A stretch of DNA of 64,000 nucleotides from assembly GCA_025506515.1 (NCBI GenBank), contig CM046443.1, positions 20,180,700-20,244,699 of the forward strand, in the 5' to 3' direction. The stretch is from Flaveria trinervia. Taxonomy: Eukaryota; Streptophyta; Magnoliopsida; Asterales; Asteraceae. The translations under genes and the position numbers were made by a program. Positions 11,341 through 22,483 of the stretch are shown in pieces; positions within the stretch are counted from its first letter, which is position 1, and every line of letters begins with the position of its first letter. The notes under the pieces are model-generated. The model made no database searches and was not told where the DNA came from. It saw only the letters and a list, made by a program, of their open reading frames with translations.

Positions 11341-12280
11341 CTTGAGTATGTCTTGAAATACTTTGACTGACTTATGAAGATGCCATCCTCAACCGGCTTC
11401 ACTTGAATTCCCAAAAGAAGTTGAGTTCTCCCATTGAACTCATTTCAAATCTGTCTTTCATCAGCTTCTGAAAGTCTTTGCAGAGCTTTGGATTGGTTGA
11501 ACCAAAGATGATGTCATCTACATATACTTGAACCAGCAATAAGTCATTTCCCTGTCCTTTGATGAAGAGAGTTCCATCTATAGCACCTCTCCTGTAACCA
11601 TGTTTACAGAGATACTCAGAAAGTGTCTCATACCACTTCCTGGGTGCCTGATGCAGCCCATAAAGAGCTTTGTCAAGCTTGCAGACATAATCAGGATGAT
11701 CAGGGTCTACAAAACCAGGTGGTTTTGACATAAACCTCCTCATCAATCACTCCATATAAGAAAGCACACTTTACATCAAGTTGATAGACTTTGAAGTTTT
11801 TGGATGCAGCAAATGCCAGGAATATCCTAACAGCTTCTAGTCTCGCTACAGGAGCAAAGACATCAGTGTAGTCAATCCCTTATTCTTGTGTGTATCCTTG
11901 AACAACTAGTCTTGCCTTGTTCTTGATGATGATTCCTCTATCATCCTTGTTATTCCTAAAAACCCATTTGGTGCCAATGGTACTCTTCCCATGAGGAAGT
12001 GGACAAAGGTTCCAAACTTTTTGCCTTTTGAATTGAAGCAGCTCTTGTTTCATAGCTTCAACCCAACTTCCATCCTTTAGAGCTTCATCAACTTTCTTTG
12101 GCTCTATCTGAGATAAGAAACAAGAGTGAAGACAAATATTTTCTTCATGAGTTTGTCCTCTTGTTCTTACCCCTGTGTCAACATCTCCAATGATTTTGTG
12201 GTGGGGTGAGACCTGTGGATCCTTAGCTGAGGGATCACAGCAAGTTGCTGAGAGAGATCCAAATTTGAGAAATTTAGATC
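11341..12280 (-). pseudogene. B: reverse transcriptase
   Basis: RT palm and fingers of the copia polyprotein. YVDD is encoded at 11513-11524 and is followed by IIFGSTNPKLCKDF. The upstream block with YQLDVKCAFLYG and the ARLVVQGYTQE motif are present, but a GAA-to-TAA type stop follows YTQE near 11880 and a frameshift lies near 11735. The catalytic motif is intact but no continuous RT is possible. Confidence 0.85.
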
Positions 12281-12285
12281 TGGGC

Positions 12286-12940
12286 TTAAAGATTTACCCT
12301 CCATATTATCACACTTATCAAGATTAACTTGATCCATGAGTGTGTGACATCATTGTGTTTGTCATCTATGGTATGGTTATTAGCATCAAGAAATTCCTGA
12401 TCACTATCACCATCACCATTGTTGTCTTCTACAATTGAGGTGTCTTTATCTGGTTGAGAAGCCTCTGAGCTGGAATTTGAAGGCATACCAGATGCATCAG
12501 CTGAATTGTCATTGTTGTGCTGATAGAAACTTCATTTGTTGAAGTAGTTTCAACTGGAGCTGAAGATGTATGACTTGAAGATCTTCCTAGCTCAAATCTT
12601 AGGTCAGGATCACCTGTATTTAATTTTCTGCAGATCCTAAAACATGCTCACAAGATTTGTTAAAACAGCTGGTAACTAAATCAAGATCAAACAGCCAATC
12701 CGGACCAGAACCAGCAACCATGTGTGTGTGTTCATTGAAAGTCACATTGGCTGACTCCTCAACTATTCTAGTTCTGAGATTGTATACTCTATAAGCTTTA
12801 GCTTGAGAGGAGTATCCAATGAAGTGTCCATCGTCTGATTTCTCAGCAAACTTGGCGATTTGATCTTTGGTATTCAAGATGGTGCAGGGACATCCAAATG
12901 ACCTAAGAAAACAATGAAAGGTTTCCTCTTGTGCCAAAGT
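12286..12940 (-). pseudogene. B: integrase C-terminal region and acidic hinge
   Basis: 12620-12937 matches the copia integrase C-terminal domain (FGCPCTILNTKDQIAKF, then FIGYSSQAKAYRVYN and DWLFDLD). 12286-12486 is the variable acidic hinge before RT (DNNGDGDSDQEFLDANN). Several frame breaks separate these from the integrase core and RT. Confidence 0.8.
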
Positions 12941-13002
12941 TCATAAGGGTCTTACCATGTGTCTTAACTACTAAAACTCTATTCTGCACATAGCAAGCAG
13001 TA

Positions 13003-13389
13003 TTAACTGCCTCTGCCCAGAAGGTGATAGGCATTTAGAGTCAGACAACATAGTTCTTGCAACTTCAATAAGTGTCCTGTTTCTCCTCTCAGCAACTCCG
13101 TTTTGCTGAGGAGTCCTGGGAGCACTATATTGTCTTGTAATACCTTTTTCATCACAAAATGTATCAAGGATTGGTTCTTGAATTCAGTTCCTTGATCACA
13201 TCTTATGGTTTTGACCTTATGATCACATTGATTCTCAACTTTTAAGATGAAATTCTTCAGAATCTCAGGGGTTTCATCCTTAGTTCTAAGGAAAAAGACC
13301 CAAGTGAATCTTGTAAAGTCATCTGTGATCACCAAACAGTAGAGGTCCTTCCTAAACTCATTACACTGGTGGGGCTCCATATGTAACAA
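13003..13389 (-). pseudogene. B: integrase catalytic core
   Basis: The core carries FTRFTWVFFLRTKDE, the second catalytic Asp in RCDQGTEFKNQ, and the sequence for GVAERKNRTL in a neighbouring frame after a frameshift near 13150. The first catalytic Asp lies in the LHM-x-PHQCN start, where HMDLFGP is expected, so this segment is also damaged. It is the same domain as at 3777-4193 in A. Confidence 0.8.
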
Positions 13390-13736
13390 GTGTAGGGGAG
13401 TAGTGATGGAGTTCTTTCCTTAGGCTTGTGAGATACCTTGTATTGCTTCCCTTTCAGGCATGCAACACAAAGATCATCACTTGTAAACTCTTTCTTTGGC
13501 ATTCCAGTTACCAGATCATGTTTAATCAATTTATTTATGTTCTTAAAGTTTACATGGCACATTCTTTTATGCCATAGGAAAGACTCATCACTATTTGCTT
13601 TAGATAGAAGCATGAAACTTCTCCTGAAGGAGATGTTTCTTGCAAATCCATCTTGTACATGTTCCCTTTCCTGGGGCTCTGAGCAGGATATGCTCATGAG
13701 GTATGACCACTCCTGGCTTGAGAACAATGCACTCAT
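13390..13736 (-). pseudogene. B: GAG-pre-integrase domain
   Basis: The HHCC zinc-binding domain, with FLWHKRMCHVNFKNINKL and CVACLKGKQYK. The frame runs on out of phase into the integrase core at 13329-13389, showing an indel at this joint. Confidence 0.8.
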
Positions 13737-13748
13737 GCTCAGTAAAGA

Positions 13749-14350
13749 GCATTTATGACTCTGATCACAAAATTGGGATACACTCAGAAGATTGTACCCA
13801 AGCTCCTTAACAAAGTTTACATTCTCGATGCTGAGCTTACCATTTGTGACCTTGCCCCTTCCAGAAATGTACCACCTTCATGTCCTCCAAAAGCAACTGG
13901 TCCTCCATCAATTCTCTCAAAATTATGGAGTAGAGACCTATTGCCTATCATGTGTCTGGAACAGCCATTGTCAATTATCCAGACATTCCTGTTTGTCTTG
14001 AGCTGTTCTGCACAAAGAAAATGATTAGTTACATTTGGAAACCCAAGCCTTACTTGTCTTGGGCTCACTAAGTGTAATAAAGGTAATGCAACAGTAATAG
14101 ATCCTATGGTTGTACTATGGGGATCTTCAGCTGTTGTTGATGGAGAAATTTCAGTCATTTGGTCTTTCTTAGACTTCCATACCACCTTTGGAGTCTTGGA
14201 CTTGACCTTCAAAACCTTAGAAGCTTTTGGAACTTCACACATTTTGATGACTGAACCTTCGGAAGATTCTACAGTTACTACAGCAGACTTTAGTGCTTCG
14301 GAAGAACTCCTTTCTTCCGAGACCAATTTTACTTCGAAGGTATTTTCCAT
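13749..14350 (-). pseudogene. B: aspartic protease with altered active site
   Basis: The protease is identified by VWIIDNGCSRHMIGNRSLL and then GPVAFGGHEGG. The active-site triplet is Asp-Asn-Gly instead of the Asp-Ser-Gly seen in A and common in copia; one G-to-A change in AGT would do this. N-terminal to it is a Ser/Glu/Lys-rich stretch whose DNA contains several CTTCGGAAG motifs (14255-14405). Confidence 0.85.
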
Positions 14351-15475
14351 TTACCTTCTTTTTGATTTGGAGCTTCCGAAGGAAACAGACTTTCCTTCCG
14401 AAGCTTGAGACTTCTTGAGATTCTTTGAAGTCTTTGAATTGGTCATGTGGATGGTACTTTTAGGATTGTATGGGCAATCCTTGGCAATGTGAGAAGTACT
14501 TTCACACATGACACATAACATTTTCTTCTTCAAAGGAGTCTCCTTTTGAGAGCAAGACTGGCTTTTGTCACATTCCTTCTCCACCTTCATCTTGGTAGAT
14601 GTTGAGACAGTTCTTTTGGGCTGTGAACTGTTCTTGGAGTTCGATGGTCTAGGCTGTGCAGCAGTGGTACACAGCAGCTCAGTCTTCTCTTTGCACCATG
14701 ATGATTTGAACATGAACCAGTACTCTTAGCTGAGGAGTCTTGGTTGATGTCTTCAGTCTTTACAACTTTGAAACCTGCAGAGATAAAAACTTGTTTCTGC
14801 TTAGCATCAAAAGTAGCCTTGATTTCTTGAGCCTTCTTTGCTTTCCTTTTGCTCTTCCTGATCAAGTTCTTTCTCTTAGACTTGGTTATCACAGTTGATT
14901 TCTTCTCCTCAGAAGGATAGTGGCCCTTGGAAGAATCCTCATCTTCACTCATCTCAAAGGAATTCTTCACTATCACTTCTTCATCATCCTCACTTATAGG
15001 ATCTATGAGAGGAAGCTCATCTTCACAAGTTCCATATCTAGGAGATCTTACAGACAAGATTGTGTGTGGAGGAGCTATCTCATTTGATCCCAGTCCCTGT
15101 CTGTTTTGATAGCACACTTTGTTGTGCAGGGATGAGGATATCATGTTCTTGAAGGTCTCTTCTTCAAGAACACTCTTTTCTGCCCTGGCTTTGCTGATCA
15201 CAAGCTCTGCCTGGCATTCAGTTAGCTTGGTTATGAGATCTTGAATTTGAGTTCTAAAGTCTGTGTGTTCATATTTTAGAGCTGAAATGGTTTTCTCTAA
15301 GTCCTCTATTTTCAGTTTATAATCATTTTCAGACTTTCTAAAATCAAATTTTAAAATGTTTAAGGACTCAAGATCAGATCTCATCTCCAAGTTGTAGGAC
15401 CTGTATCTATTTACTTTAGCAATGCATTCAGAGTACAGAGATGTTCCAATACCTTGGCTTCATCATGATCAGCCA
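14351..15475 (-). pseudogene. B: coiled-coil gag-pol linker with second CCHC knuckle
   Basis: 15390 to about 15170 encodes a long charged helix with heptad-like Leu/Ile spacing (LKIEDLEKTISALKYEH). Acidic (PISEDDEEVIV) and basic (KSKRKNLIRKSKRKAKK) runs follow. A second zinc knuckle CVMCESTSHIAKDC is at 14474-14515. A and D carry the same arrangement of linker plus second knuckle before the protease. A frameshift lies at about 14700. Confidence 0.75.
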
Positions 15476-16744
15476 TCAGTGCTTGGTTTGGAGAAGCATC
15501 TTCCACCTGAAAACTCCAGTCAAAACCTCCTTCTTCAACAGCAACAACAGCATGTTGCTTAGTCTTCTCAGACTGAGGAGCTTTGTCAGTGTAGTTTGGT
15601 CTGGGTTGTGTTGGCCCCCATTTTCTTTAGGTGCCTTACACTCCCTAGCAAAGTGACCCATAAGGTTACAATTGTAACACTTAAATTTGCTTTTATCCAG
15701 CCCAAACTTTCCACTGATAGCATTTCTTGGAAATCTTCTTCCTGTTCTCTTGTAGAACTTCTTGGCTCTGTGAGTGAGGAGAGCCATCTGCTGAATATCT
15801 CCATGTATTCAGGTCATCTGGATGAATACAGTCCAGGTCTTCAAGAGTGAAGAGATAATTCCCACAGCTTTCATCAGTAGACACAAAGGCTTGAGAAGAA
15901 CTTGTCTCTTGAATGGACTTCCTTGAGTAAAGTTCTCTCTTGGTGTCTCCGGGAAGGTGATGAAAGGACCCTTATGTGAGTTGTCAGGGTAGCATATGAG
16001 ATGATGTTGGGGTTCTATGCTGTCCCTTTCAACTACATGAAGGGCTGAACCCATTTGATTGTTGGAGTTTCCAGATGAACCTTGCATGTTCATTTCCATC
16101 TGGTATCCACTGAGAATCCCATACAAATCTATCAGAGTAAGAGTTTTAAGGTTCTCAGTCCTCTTGATCACCACACAATAGTGTGTCCATTGCCTAGGAA
16201 GTGAGGACATGAACTTCCTTACAATGTCCCTGTTCTCAAGAGGTACTCCTCCATCCACTAGGGTATCCACAATCTCAACATACCTGAAGTATTGTTGGGT
16301 CATGGTTTCACCTGCTTTGAAGGTGAAATTTTCAAACTGCTGCTTCAGAAGATCTTTCTGTGTCTCCTTGGCTTCAGAGGAGCCTTCATACATCAGCTTC
16401 AGTGCATCCCACAGCTGTTTAGTTGTTTTGCACTTCTTAAAACCTCTCTATACAGAGTTTGGGAGAGCAGTCTGAAGAGCAGTCATGGCCTTCCTATCAA
16501 TCTTTACTCTTTTCCTATCTTCATCTGAGTAGTTGGCCATATCTTTAGGGATCATACCAGCACCAGTAGCAAAGGGGGTGCTGGGTATGAAAGGTCCATT
16601 TACAACAGATTCCCACATTCTTGAGTCAAGAGACCTGATGAAGCCTTCCATCCTCATGCACCAAGTGTCAAAATCATCAAGAGTGATCAGTGGGGATTTG
16701 TTCATGGTTCCAGTCTCCATATCAGTCTTTGAGATGGAAGCCAT
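15476..16744 (-). pseudogene. B: gag (capsid/nucleocapsid)
   Basis: The start ATG at 16744 lies 84 bases inside the 5' LTR. The N-terminus (DDFDTWCMRMEGFIRSLD) and LWDALKLMYEG with the long helical region match the UBN2-type gag of plant copia elements, which packages the RNA in virus-like particles. The first CCHC knuckle, CYNCNLMGHFAREC, is at 15638-15679. A TAG stop at 16448 and frameshifts near 16050 and 15800 break it. Confidence 0.85.
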
Positions 16745-16813
16745 TTGAAGAGTTTAGTTTTTTGTGTGTGAGGGATCTTAAGATGGTTAGATCTTATATC
16801 AAGAGCCTGGAAT

Positions 16814-16825
16814 GCTCTGATACCA
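16814..16825 (-). promoter_or_regulatory. B: primer binding site
   Basis: Minus strand reads TGGTATCAGAGC two bases inside the 5' LTR. It is complementary to the 3' end of plant initiator Met tRNA, the usual primer for copia elements. Confidence 0.9.
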
Positions 16826-16827
16826 AT

Positions 16828-17618
16828 TGCAGGACCGTTTAAGGGCTTTAACACAATTACAACACAACGACACAAAAAGAGGAGATTAACTAAACTTTAA
16901 TCAAACAGTGAACTGGTTTAACCAAAGTGATACAAAGAGCACAAGTAAAGTAAGAGAGAGAACAAGAGAGTATGGTTTTCAAGAATGCAGTATATTGCTT
17001 TCTCTATGTTCTATTACAAGTGTTTCAAAGCATGAGATAAAAGATACAAGAACATGAGATACTTATACTACATCCTACAGCTGGCTATACTTTGAAAGCC
17101 AGCTGGATACAATTGACTAAACACAAACAAAATCAATTGTAGAGTCAAAAGGCAGATGCCTTCTGACTTGTGACTATGACATGCCATAGCTCACATCCTT
17201 ATCTATTACAAAAAGGATAAAGTACATAAAGTAGAAAGTATACAGACTCAAGACCTCAATGTACAGTTACCAAAAGCATGGACTTTTTCACCAAACCATG
17301 TTAGTTGGTGACTTACAGAGTTGCAGTGGAAAAGGTGCTTTATGGAACAGTACATCAGATAAAGCATGTGTACTAAAAGTCTTCGGAAGAAATCTGTCTT
17401 CAAAGGATGAAGCTTGGGAAGACTTTGTCTCTGAAGCTTCGGAAGACTTCATGTTGGCTTTGGAAGATATTGGTCTTGGCTTCGAAAGATTTTACACTTA
17501 GAGTATTTTCTAATGCATTGTGTAAAACTTCCGAAGCATTCTTCACTTCAGTACTTAGTGCATGTTGCTGAGACATTTTGGATGTTTTGGGTTGCATCAG
17601 ACTTAAGGAATCCTTACA
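16828..17618 (-). repeat. B: 5' LTR
   Basis: Starts TGCAGGACCG and ends CCTTACA on the plus strand. It pairs with 5237-6021. CTTCGGAAG or CTTCCGAAG copies lie at about 17380-17540. A TATA-like stretch (GTATAAGTA on the minus strand, about 17065) could be the promoter. Confidence 0.95.
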
Positions 17619-17623
17619 GGAGA
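17619..17623. repeat. Target site duplication of B, right copy (GGAGA)
   Basis: Identical to 5232-5236, closing the insertion of B into A's linker. Confidence 0.95.
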
Positions 17624-19081
17624 TCTATTCTAAAGTAACAATTTGCAGTACTTGTTGAAGTAGCACTCAGCAGTATTGTGATTTTTCATATCACAAATTT
17701 CACAGTACGTTTGTGGAGTTAAAAACAACTTTTTGTTAACTTTTGACAATGACATAAAGTTTGATTTTGGTGTCATATAGTTAAACTGTTGTCTTTCATT
17801 TTTCACAGTTTGATTTTGTGTCAGATTATTGTTCATTTGTTTAATATGAACTTCCTTCTTGAATGTATTAGAAACAAATCTTTTTGCTACAGCAGAAGTC
17901 TTTGAATCTGAACTAGATTTCAGATCAGAGTTTGATTTGTTCATAATATTTGCTTTATTATTTGGAAGAGAATTCATATTTAACATACCTGCTGACACAA
18001 ATTTAATTGGTTTTAGTTTTGATGTTTGATTTGTTGCTTTAATCAAATTTTCTGAACTTTTGTTTTGTTCAGATGTTGCTTTTGCAGATTTCTTTCTTCT
18101 TCTTTGATTATTTGATTTAGAAGAACTTGGTTTATTTTTAGATTGAACATCATCAGAAGAAGATTCCTTTTCTGATTGTAATTGTTTCATATTGATGGTG
18201 TTTGAATCTTCTGATGTTCCTATCTGTTGTTTATCCTTGTTTTGAACTTTGACTTCTTCTATTACATTATGAATTTGATCAGAAGATTTATTTATTTTTG
18301 GTTGTTTTGGTTCATATCATTTTATCTTGATTGGATGACCATTTTTGATTTTTTCTTGATCTTTTTCAACAAACACTTGAACATTTTCTTTTTCTTCTTT
18401 TGCATTCTTGTTTTTGATCTGGAAGTCTTTAAGCTTTGCTTTATTTTCAGGTGAATGATCATGAGTATTGAAGTTCTCTGGTAGTGTGTTTGTGATAGAT
18501 TCAGACATAGGTTCATGAGTGAAACCTAATCCTGCCTTTTGTTTATCTTTTCTTTCACTGATTAGTTTTTCTACTATCATTTTTGAACTCTTTACTTTTG
18601 CCAGATCAACTTGAGTAGCAGCATATGCTATTTTCTCTTGTTCAAGATTCTTGGTCATCTCTTCTAATTGTTTTGTAACAATTTCTAAATCTTTGAGTGT
18701 TTTGTTCCATGAATTTTGAAGAGAGATAATCTTTTGATCTGCAATTTTATGATCAGATTTAAGTTGGTTATGCATAGATTCCTCTTGTTTTAGCTTTTCA
18801 CAGATTTTGAATGAATAGTTTCTATAGTGTTCAACATGTTCAATGCATGATTTGGTGCAAAGCTTTTCTCTTACTTCTGATGGTACTTCACGAAACTTTG
18901 GAACTGTGGTTTCAGATGTTGAAGTAGAAGAGTTAACCTATGGTTGATCAGACTGAACCATTAAAGCTACTTCCTCTGTATACTCTTTAGGATCAGACTT
19001 GTCACTCCAATCATAGTCATCTTCCTCTTCATCACTTTCCACTTTTGGGTCATTGTTTTCTGACCAATCTTCTTCTTGAAT
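17624..19081 (-). pseudogene. A: coiled-coil gag-pol linker with second CCHC knuckle
   Basis: 18775-18317 encodes a charged helix with coiled-coil character (LQNSWNKTLKDLEIVTKQLE). 18190-17630 is Ser/Asn/Lys-rich and ends with the second knuckle CEICDMKNHNTAEC at 17663-17704, 40 bases from B's insertion point. Around 18925-19081 an acidic stretch connects to gag with one stop. Coding resumes at 5231 on the other side of B. Confidence 0.75.
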
Positions 19082-20561
19082 TTATGCAATAAGAGATAAG
19101 CTTGATGTTAATTCATTTGTAAATTGATCTGCATATGCACTCCAATCATATCCATCTTTTATGCTGACTACTAGTGCTTTCTTTGTTTCATCAGATGATT
19201 TGGTTTCATCTTTAAGCTCTGGCATAGGAAGACTTTGATAAGGCTTTTGAAAAGTCTTCTGAGCTTGTTGAAACCTTTGATTATATGAGCTTGATTGAGC
19301 ACTTCCTCCATTATTCCTTGGAGCTTTGCATTCTCTTGAGAAATGTCCATAACTGTTGCAGTTGAAACATCTAGCTTTTGACTTGTCAAATCCAACAGTC
19401 TTGTTTGCACTAGGCTTGTATTTCTTGTTGACATAAGAATGTTTTTGAGTCCTGTAGGCAATCATCACCATCTGCCAGTTCAGGTCCATTTCTTCAACAT
19501 CTTCAGGATCCATCTCAAATAAATACTGCAAAACAAAATCTAGTTGAGTTAAATGGCTACCTTGATATGCTTGAAAGCTAGCCATAAAAGCAGTAAATGC
19601 ATTTTTGGACTCTTCATCCTCTAATAGGATGTTAATCACATCTTTAACTTTGCTAGATTTAGCAGAGTTAGATGATAAGAAGTCTCTGTCTGAATATTTA
19701 ATGTTGGGACTGTGGTTTAGGCGGAGATTGAGAATGAGACTGATTTGTATATGCAGGTGCATTGGTAAATGATGAGTCAGTGAGAAATCCTGCTCCAACA
19801 AACAGATCTCCTTCTTCTTCAGGACTTTTCTCACTCCTTGCCATGAATGCATTCTCTAGTGGTTGCAGGAGAAGCAACAAACTGATATTGAGACATTGAT
19901 GCTGCTCTATCATTGTTCCTTGAGCTTTCATCAATCTCCACTGATTCTATTTTTGCAATAAGAAGATCTAGATCCATTGGAAACTTCTCAGTATGCTTTA
20001 GTAGAGTTACAGTTTGTTTCCATGATGATGGTAAAGCATTGAGTAGTCTGAGATTTAAATCTTCAAGATTAGGTTTGATACAAGCCGTTAACATCTCAGT
20101 TATGAGTTGAACAAATCTGTTCATCATCTGATATATTGTCTCTCCAGACAAATGTTGAAACAATTCTAATTGTCTTTTCAGCTTTTGTTTCTTTAGATTT
20201 TGAATCTCCTTACCTCCTTTACAAATGATCTTCAATGCTTTATATAGTGTATATCCAGTTTGATATGCATCAAGCCTTGTAAGAACTTCCAAAGGTAGTC
20301 CTTTACACATCAATGAATAGGCTTTAATATCATTCTTAACTCTTTTCAGATCATCTCCTTTAAGATCATCTTCTGGATAAGGTTCTGGAGAATCTTTAGT
20401 ATACACAAATCCTCTGTCTGGTCCATCAGTTGTTATAGGAATGTATGGTCCTTTTTCTATAGATTTCCAGAGATTAGTGTCAATGGAAGAGACCAATTTT
20501 TGAAATCAGCTCTATTTTTAAGTTTTGGAACTCTGTTTTCAAAATCTTTTGATTTTACCAT
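19082..20561 (-). pseudogene. A: gag (capsid/nucleocapsid)
   Basis: An ATG at 20561 opens a short frame (VKSKDFENRVPKL) that shifts near 20500 into the 20496-19831 frame. This has the copia UBN2-type gag features: YTLYKALKIICKGG, RQLELFQHLSGETIYQMMNR and LNALPSSWKQTV. The rest is in the 19852-19082 frame, with the first CCHC knuckle CFNCNSYGHFSREC at 19328-19369. Two frameshifts therefore break an otherwise complete gag. Confidence 0.85.
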
Positions 20562-20775
20562 TCTTATATTTTTGTTGTTTTCTTATATTTTGATTTTTAA
20601 AAAAAAAATTGAAAAAGTTTTCAAAGACTTTTCTTTAAAAAAAATTCTAAGTGTCAAAGTCTGAACAATATTCAAACGACTCAACAGTTGATGCGTCTAA
20701 GTTGAGAAACGTCTAAGTTAATGCCTTAGAAAATTTTCAAAAACGTCTAAGTATTAATGTGTCTGGAATGTTTAA

Positions 20776-20901
20776 AGCGCTTAAACAGTTGTCAAATGCC
20801 TGAATAGTTGCCTAAACAGTTGTCAAGCGTCTAAACAGTAGTCAAACGTCTAAACAGTTGTCAAACGCCTGAATAGTTGTCAAGCGTCTAACAATAATCA
20901 A
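20776..20901. repeat. 19-bp tandem array in A's leader
   Basis: About seven units of the form ARCGYCTAAACAGTTGTCA, several exactly 19 bp, others shortened or with CCTGAATAGTTG in place of TCTAAACAGTTG. The same core occurs singly on both sides of the array. Confidence 0.8.
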
Positions 20902-21423
20902 CTCAACAAAGGTGATACGTCTGAGATTCTTCTCTTCAATAGTACTCAAACGACTGACTAAGAACGTCTACACAGTGTTAATGCGTCTAACACTTAGACA
21001 AATTCAGTCAATCTCAGCTCATGCGACACATTCATCATCTTCAAATGAATGTAACAAACTCAAATCTTCTGAATTCTTCAAATGTTGATGAATTCGATTG
21101 AAACTTTTCAATTAAATGAGTTTTATGCCGATAAACATTATTCTTAATATCAATTTCTTCAATTTCAACAACAAATTCCTCAATTTTGAGAATTTCAGTT
21201 CGAAACTTCAAACCTTTTTCGAACAACAAATCCAACAAATTGACTTGAATTTGATGAATTGATCTGCTAATTGTGATTTAAATCATGTTTTTGAAGATGA
21301 AACACAACTAAAATTCACAAATTTTCAATTGAATTGTATCTCAATCACAGATTCAGTGAGATTTTTAGGTTTTCAAGTTCGATGAACTTAAAAAGAAAAT
21401 CAATCACTAACAGCTTACCAACA

Positions 21424-21435
21424 GCTCTGATACCA
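21424..21435 (-). promoter_or_regulatory. A: primer binding site
   Basis: Minus strand TGGTATCAGAGC, two bases inside the LTR. Matches the initiator Met tRNA 3' end. Confidence 0.9.
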
Positions 21436-21437
21436 AT

Positions 21438-21748
21438 TGATAGGATCAAATGAATAAATATTTGATGATTTGTAAACACAATTCAATGAAATTCACACAA
21501 AGTAATCAAATCAAAACAAGATATCAATAAAATTCAAGTTTTCATTAATATCAAGCTAGGACAATTACAAGTATGAAAGCAGATTCGAATATCTTGTGTT
21601 TTCTTTTCTATCTACCTGCAAATCTAAGTTATTTATACTAAGAACAAAAGTAAGGAACTAACAAATTACACAAATAGCCCCTATACTATTACAAACTATC
21701 AAAAGACAAATAAAGACAACATGTTAATCTTTCTTAGAGCACTTAACA
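21438..21748 (-). repeat. A: 5' LTR
   Basis: On the minus strand it starts TGTTAAGTGCTC and ends CCTATCA. The right boundary was set where similarity to gypsy integrase of C stops, after the codons for DKRGRPI. A shorter alternative end at 21721 also gives TG/CA, but leaves 27 bases unexplained. A TATA box (TATAAATA on minus) lies at 21630-21637. The mate LTR is not in the window. Confidence 0.75.
21630..21637 (-). promoter_or_regulatory. A: candidate TATA box in the 5' LTR
   Basis: TATAAATA on the minus strand, about 112 bases from the U3 end, a usual distance for a short copia LTR promoter. Confidence 0.6.
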
Positions 21749-22436
21749 ATTGGTCTGCCTCGTTTATCAACATACGACTTCTGTCTATCTTTGGCTTCCT
21801 TCATGAAGGCTTTAATCTTTTCAAGCTTCTCAGTCGTAGCCTCGATTACTTTTACGCTTCCTAACTCTTTCTGACCAATATCACCCCAACACACAGGTGT
21901 TCGGCATCTCCTACTGTATAGCATCTCATAAGATGGCATACTAATGCTGGCATGATAACTGTTGTTGTATGAGAATTCAGCTAACGGTAAGTGGTCATTC
22001 CAACTTCCCCCAAATCGATAACACATGCCTGAAGCATGTCCTCCAACGTCTGAATGGTCTTTTATGACTGACCATCAGTCTTGGGATGATAAGCCGTGCT
22101 AATGTGTAACCTCGTCCCCATAGCATCGTGGAATTTCCTCCAAAACTTTGATGTAAACCGGGTGTCATGATCAGACACAATAGACACCGACACACCATGA
22201 AGAGCTACAATTTCCTTGATGAAAAGATCTGCCAACCTCTCGGATGAATATGTCTCACGGATCGATAGAAAGTGAGCACTCTTCGTCAAACGATCAACAG
22301 TCACCCATATAGCATCATACCCTTCCGGGGTATGCGGTAGCTTCGTAATGAAATCCATGGTGATGTGCTCCCACTTCCATTCCGGTATATCCAAAGGTTG
22401 GATCTTTCCATATAGCTTTTGATGTTCCACTTTCAC
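21749..22436 (-). pseudogene. C: integrase, truncated by A
   Basis: It includes the core with MDFITKLPHTPEGYDAIWV, the second catalytic Asp in VSDHDTRFTSKFW, and the later LPLAEFSYNNSYHASI block. A frameshift/stop near 22060 follows YHPKTDGQS. The coding sequence stops at DKRGRPI, exactly at A's LTR. Confidence 0.85.
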
Positions 22437-22483
22437 TTACAGACAAGTAAGGCATTTACTCACATACTCCACCACATCACGCT

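Larger units (their letters stand above)
5237..17618 (-). mobile_element. Element B: Sirevirus-like Ty1/copia, both ends present, 12.4 kb
   Basis: Both LTRs (785 and 791 bp) begin TG and end CA and are flanked by GGAGA. On the minus strand: 5' LTR 16828-17618, PBS, gag, coiled-coil linker, protease, integrase, RT, RNaseH (pol end 10628), a motif-rich spacer, an aORF region 6064-9882, PPT, 3' LTR 5237-6021. The extra ORF after pol, long linker, iMet PBS and size fit a Sirevirus. All coding modules carry frameshifts or stops. G at 57026-64000 belongs to the same family: the PPT region is nearly identical (from AACTCCCCCTAGG through the next 16 bases). Confidence 0.95.
20562..21437 (-). other. 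A: leader between 5' LTR and gag
   Basis: About 0.88 kb with no credible ORF. It carries the 19-bp tandem array at 20776-20901 plus scattered copies of the same ACGTCTAA core from about 20690 to 20995. The half nearest the LTR is A/T-rich and unique. Confidence 0.6.
1..21748 (-). mobile_element. Element A: Sirevirus-like Ty1/copia, 3' end off window, split by B
   Basis: Read on the minus strand the order is 5' LTR, leader, gag, coiled-coil linker, protease, GAG-pre-integrase, integrase, RT and RNaseH, which is Ty1/copia order. B (5237-17618) interrupts the linker, and A coding resumes on both sides of B's GGAGA target duplication. The right end is a TG...CA LTR sitting in C's integrase. The left (3') LTR is not seen; it is either beyond position 1 or lost. 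Two CCHC knuckles flanking a coiled-coil linker suggest the Sirevirus group, but no aORF is seen in the 1.4 kb present after pol. Confidence 0.85.
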
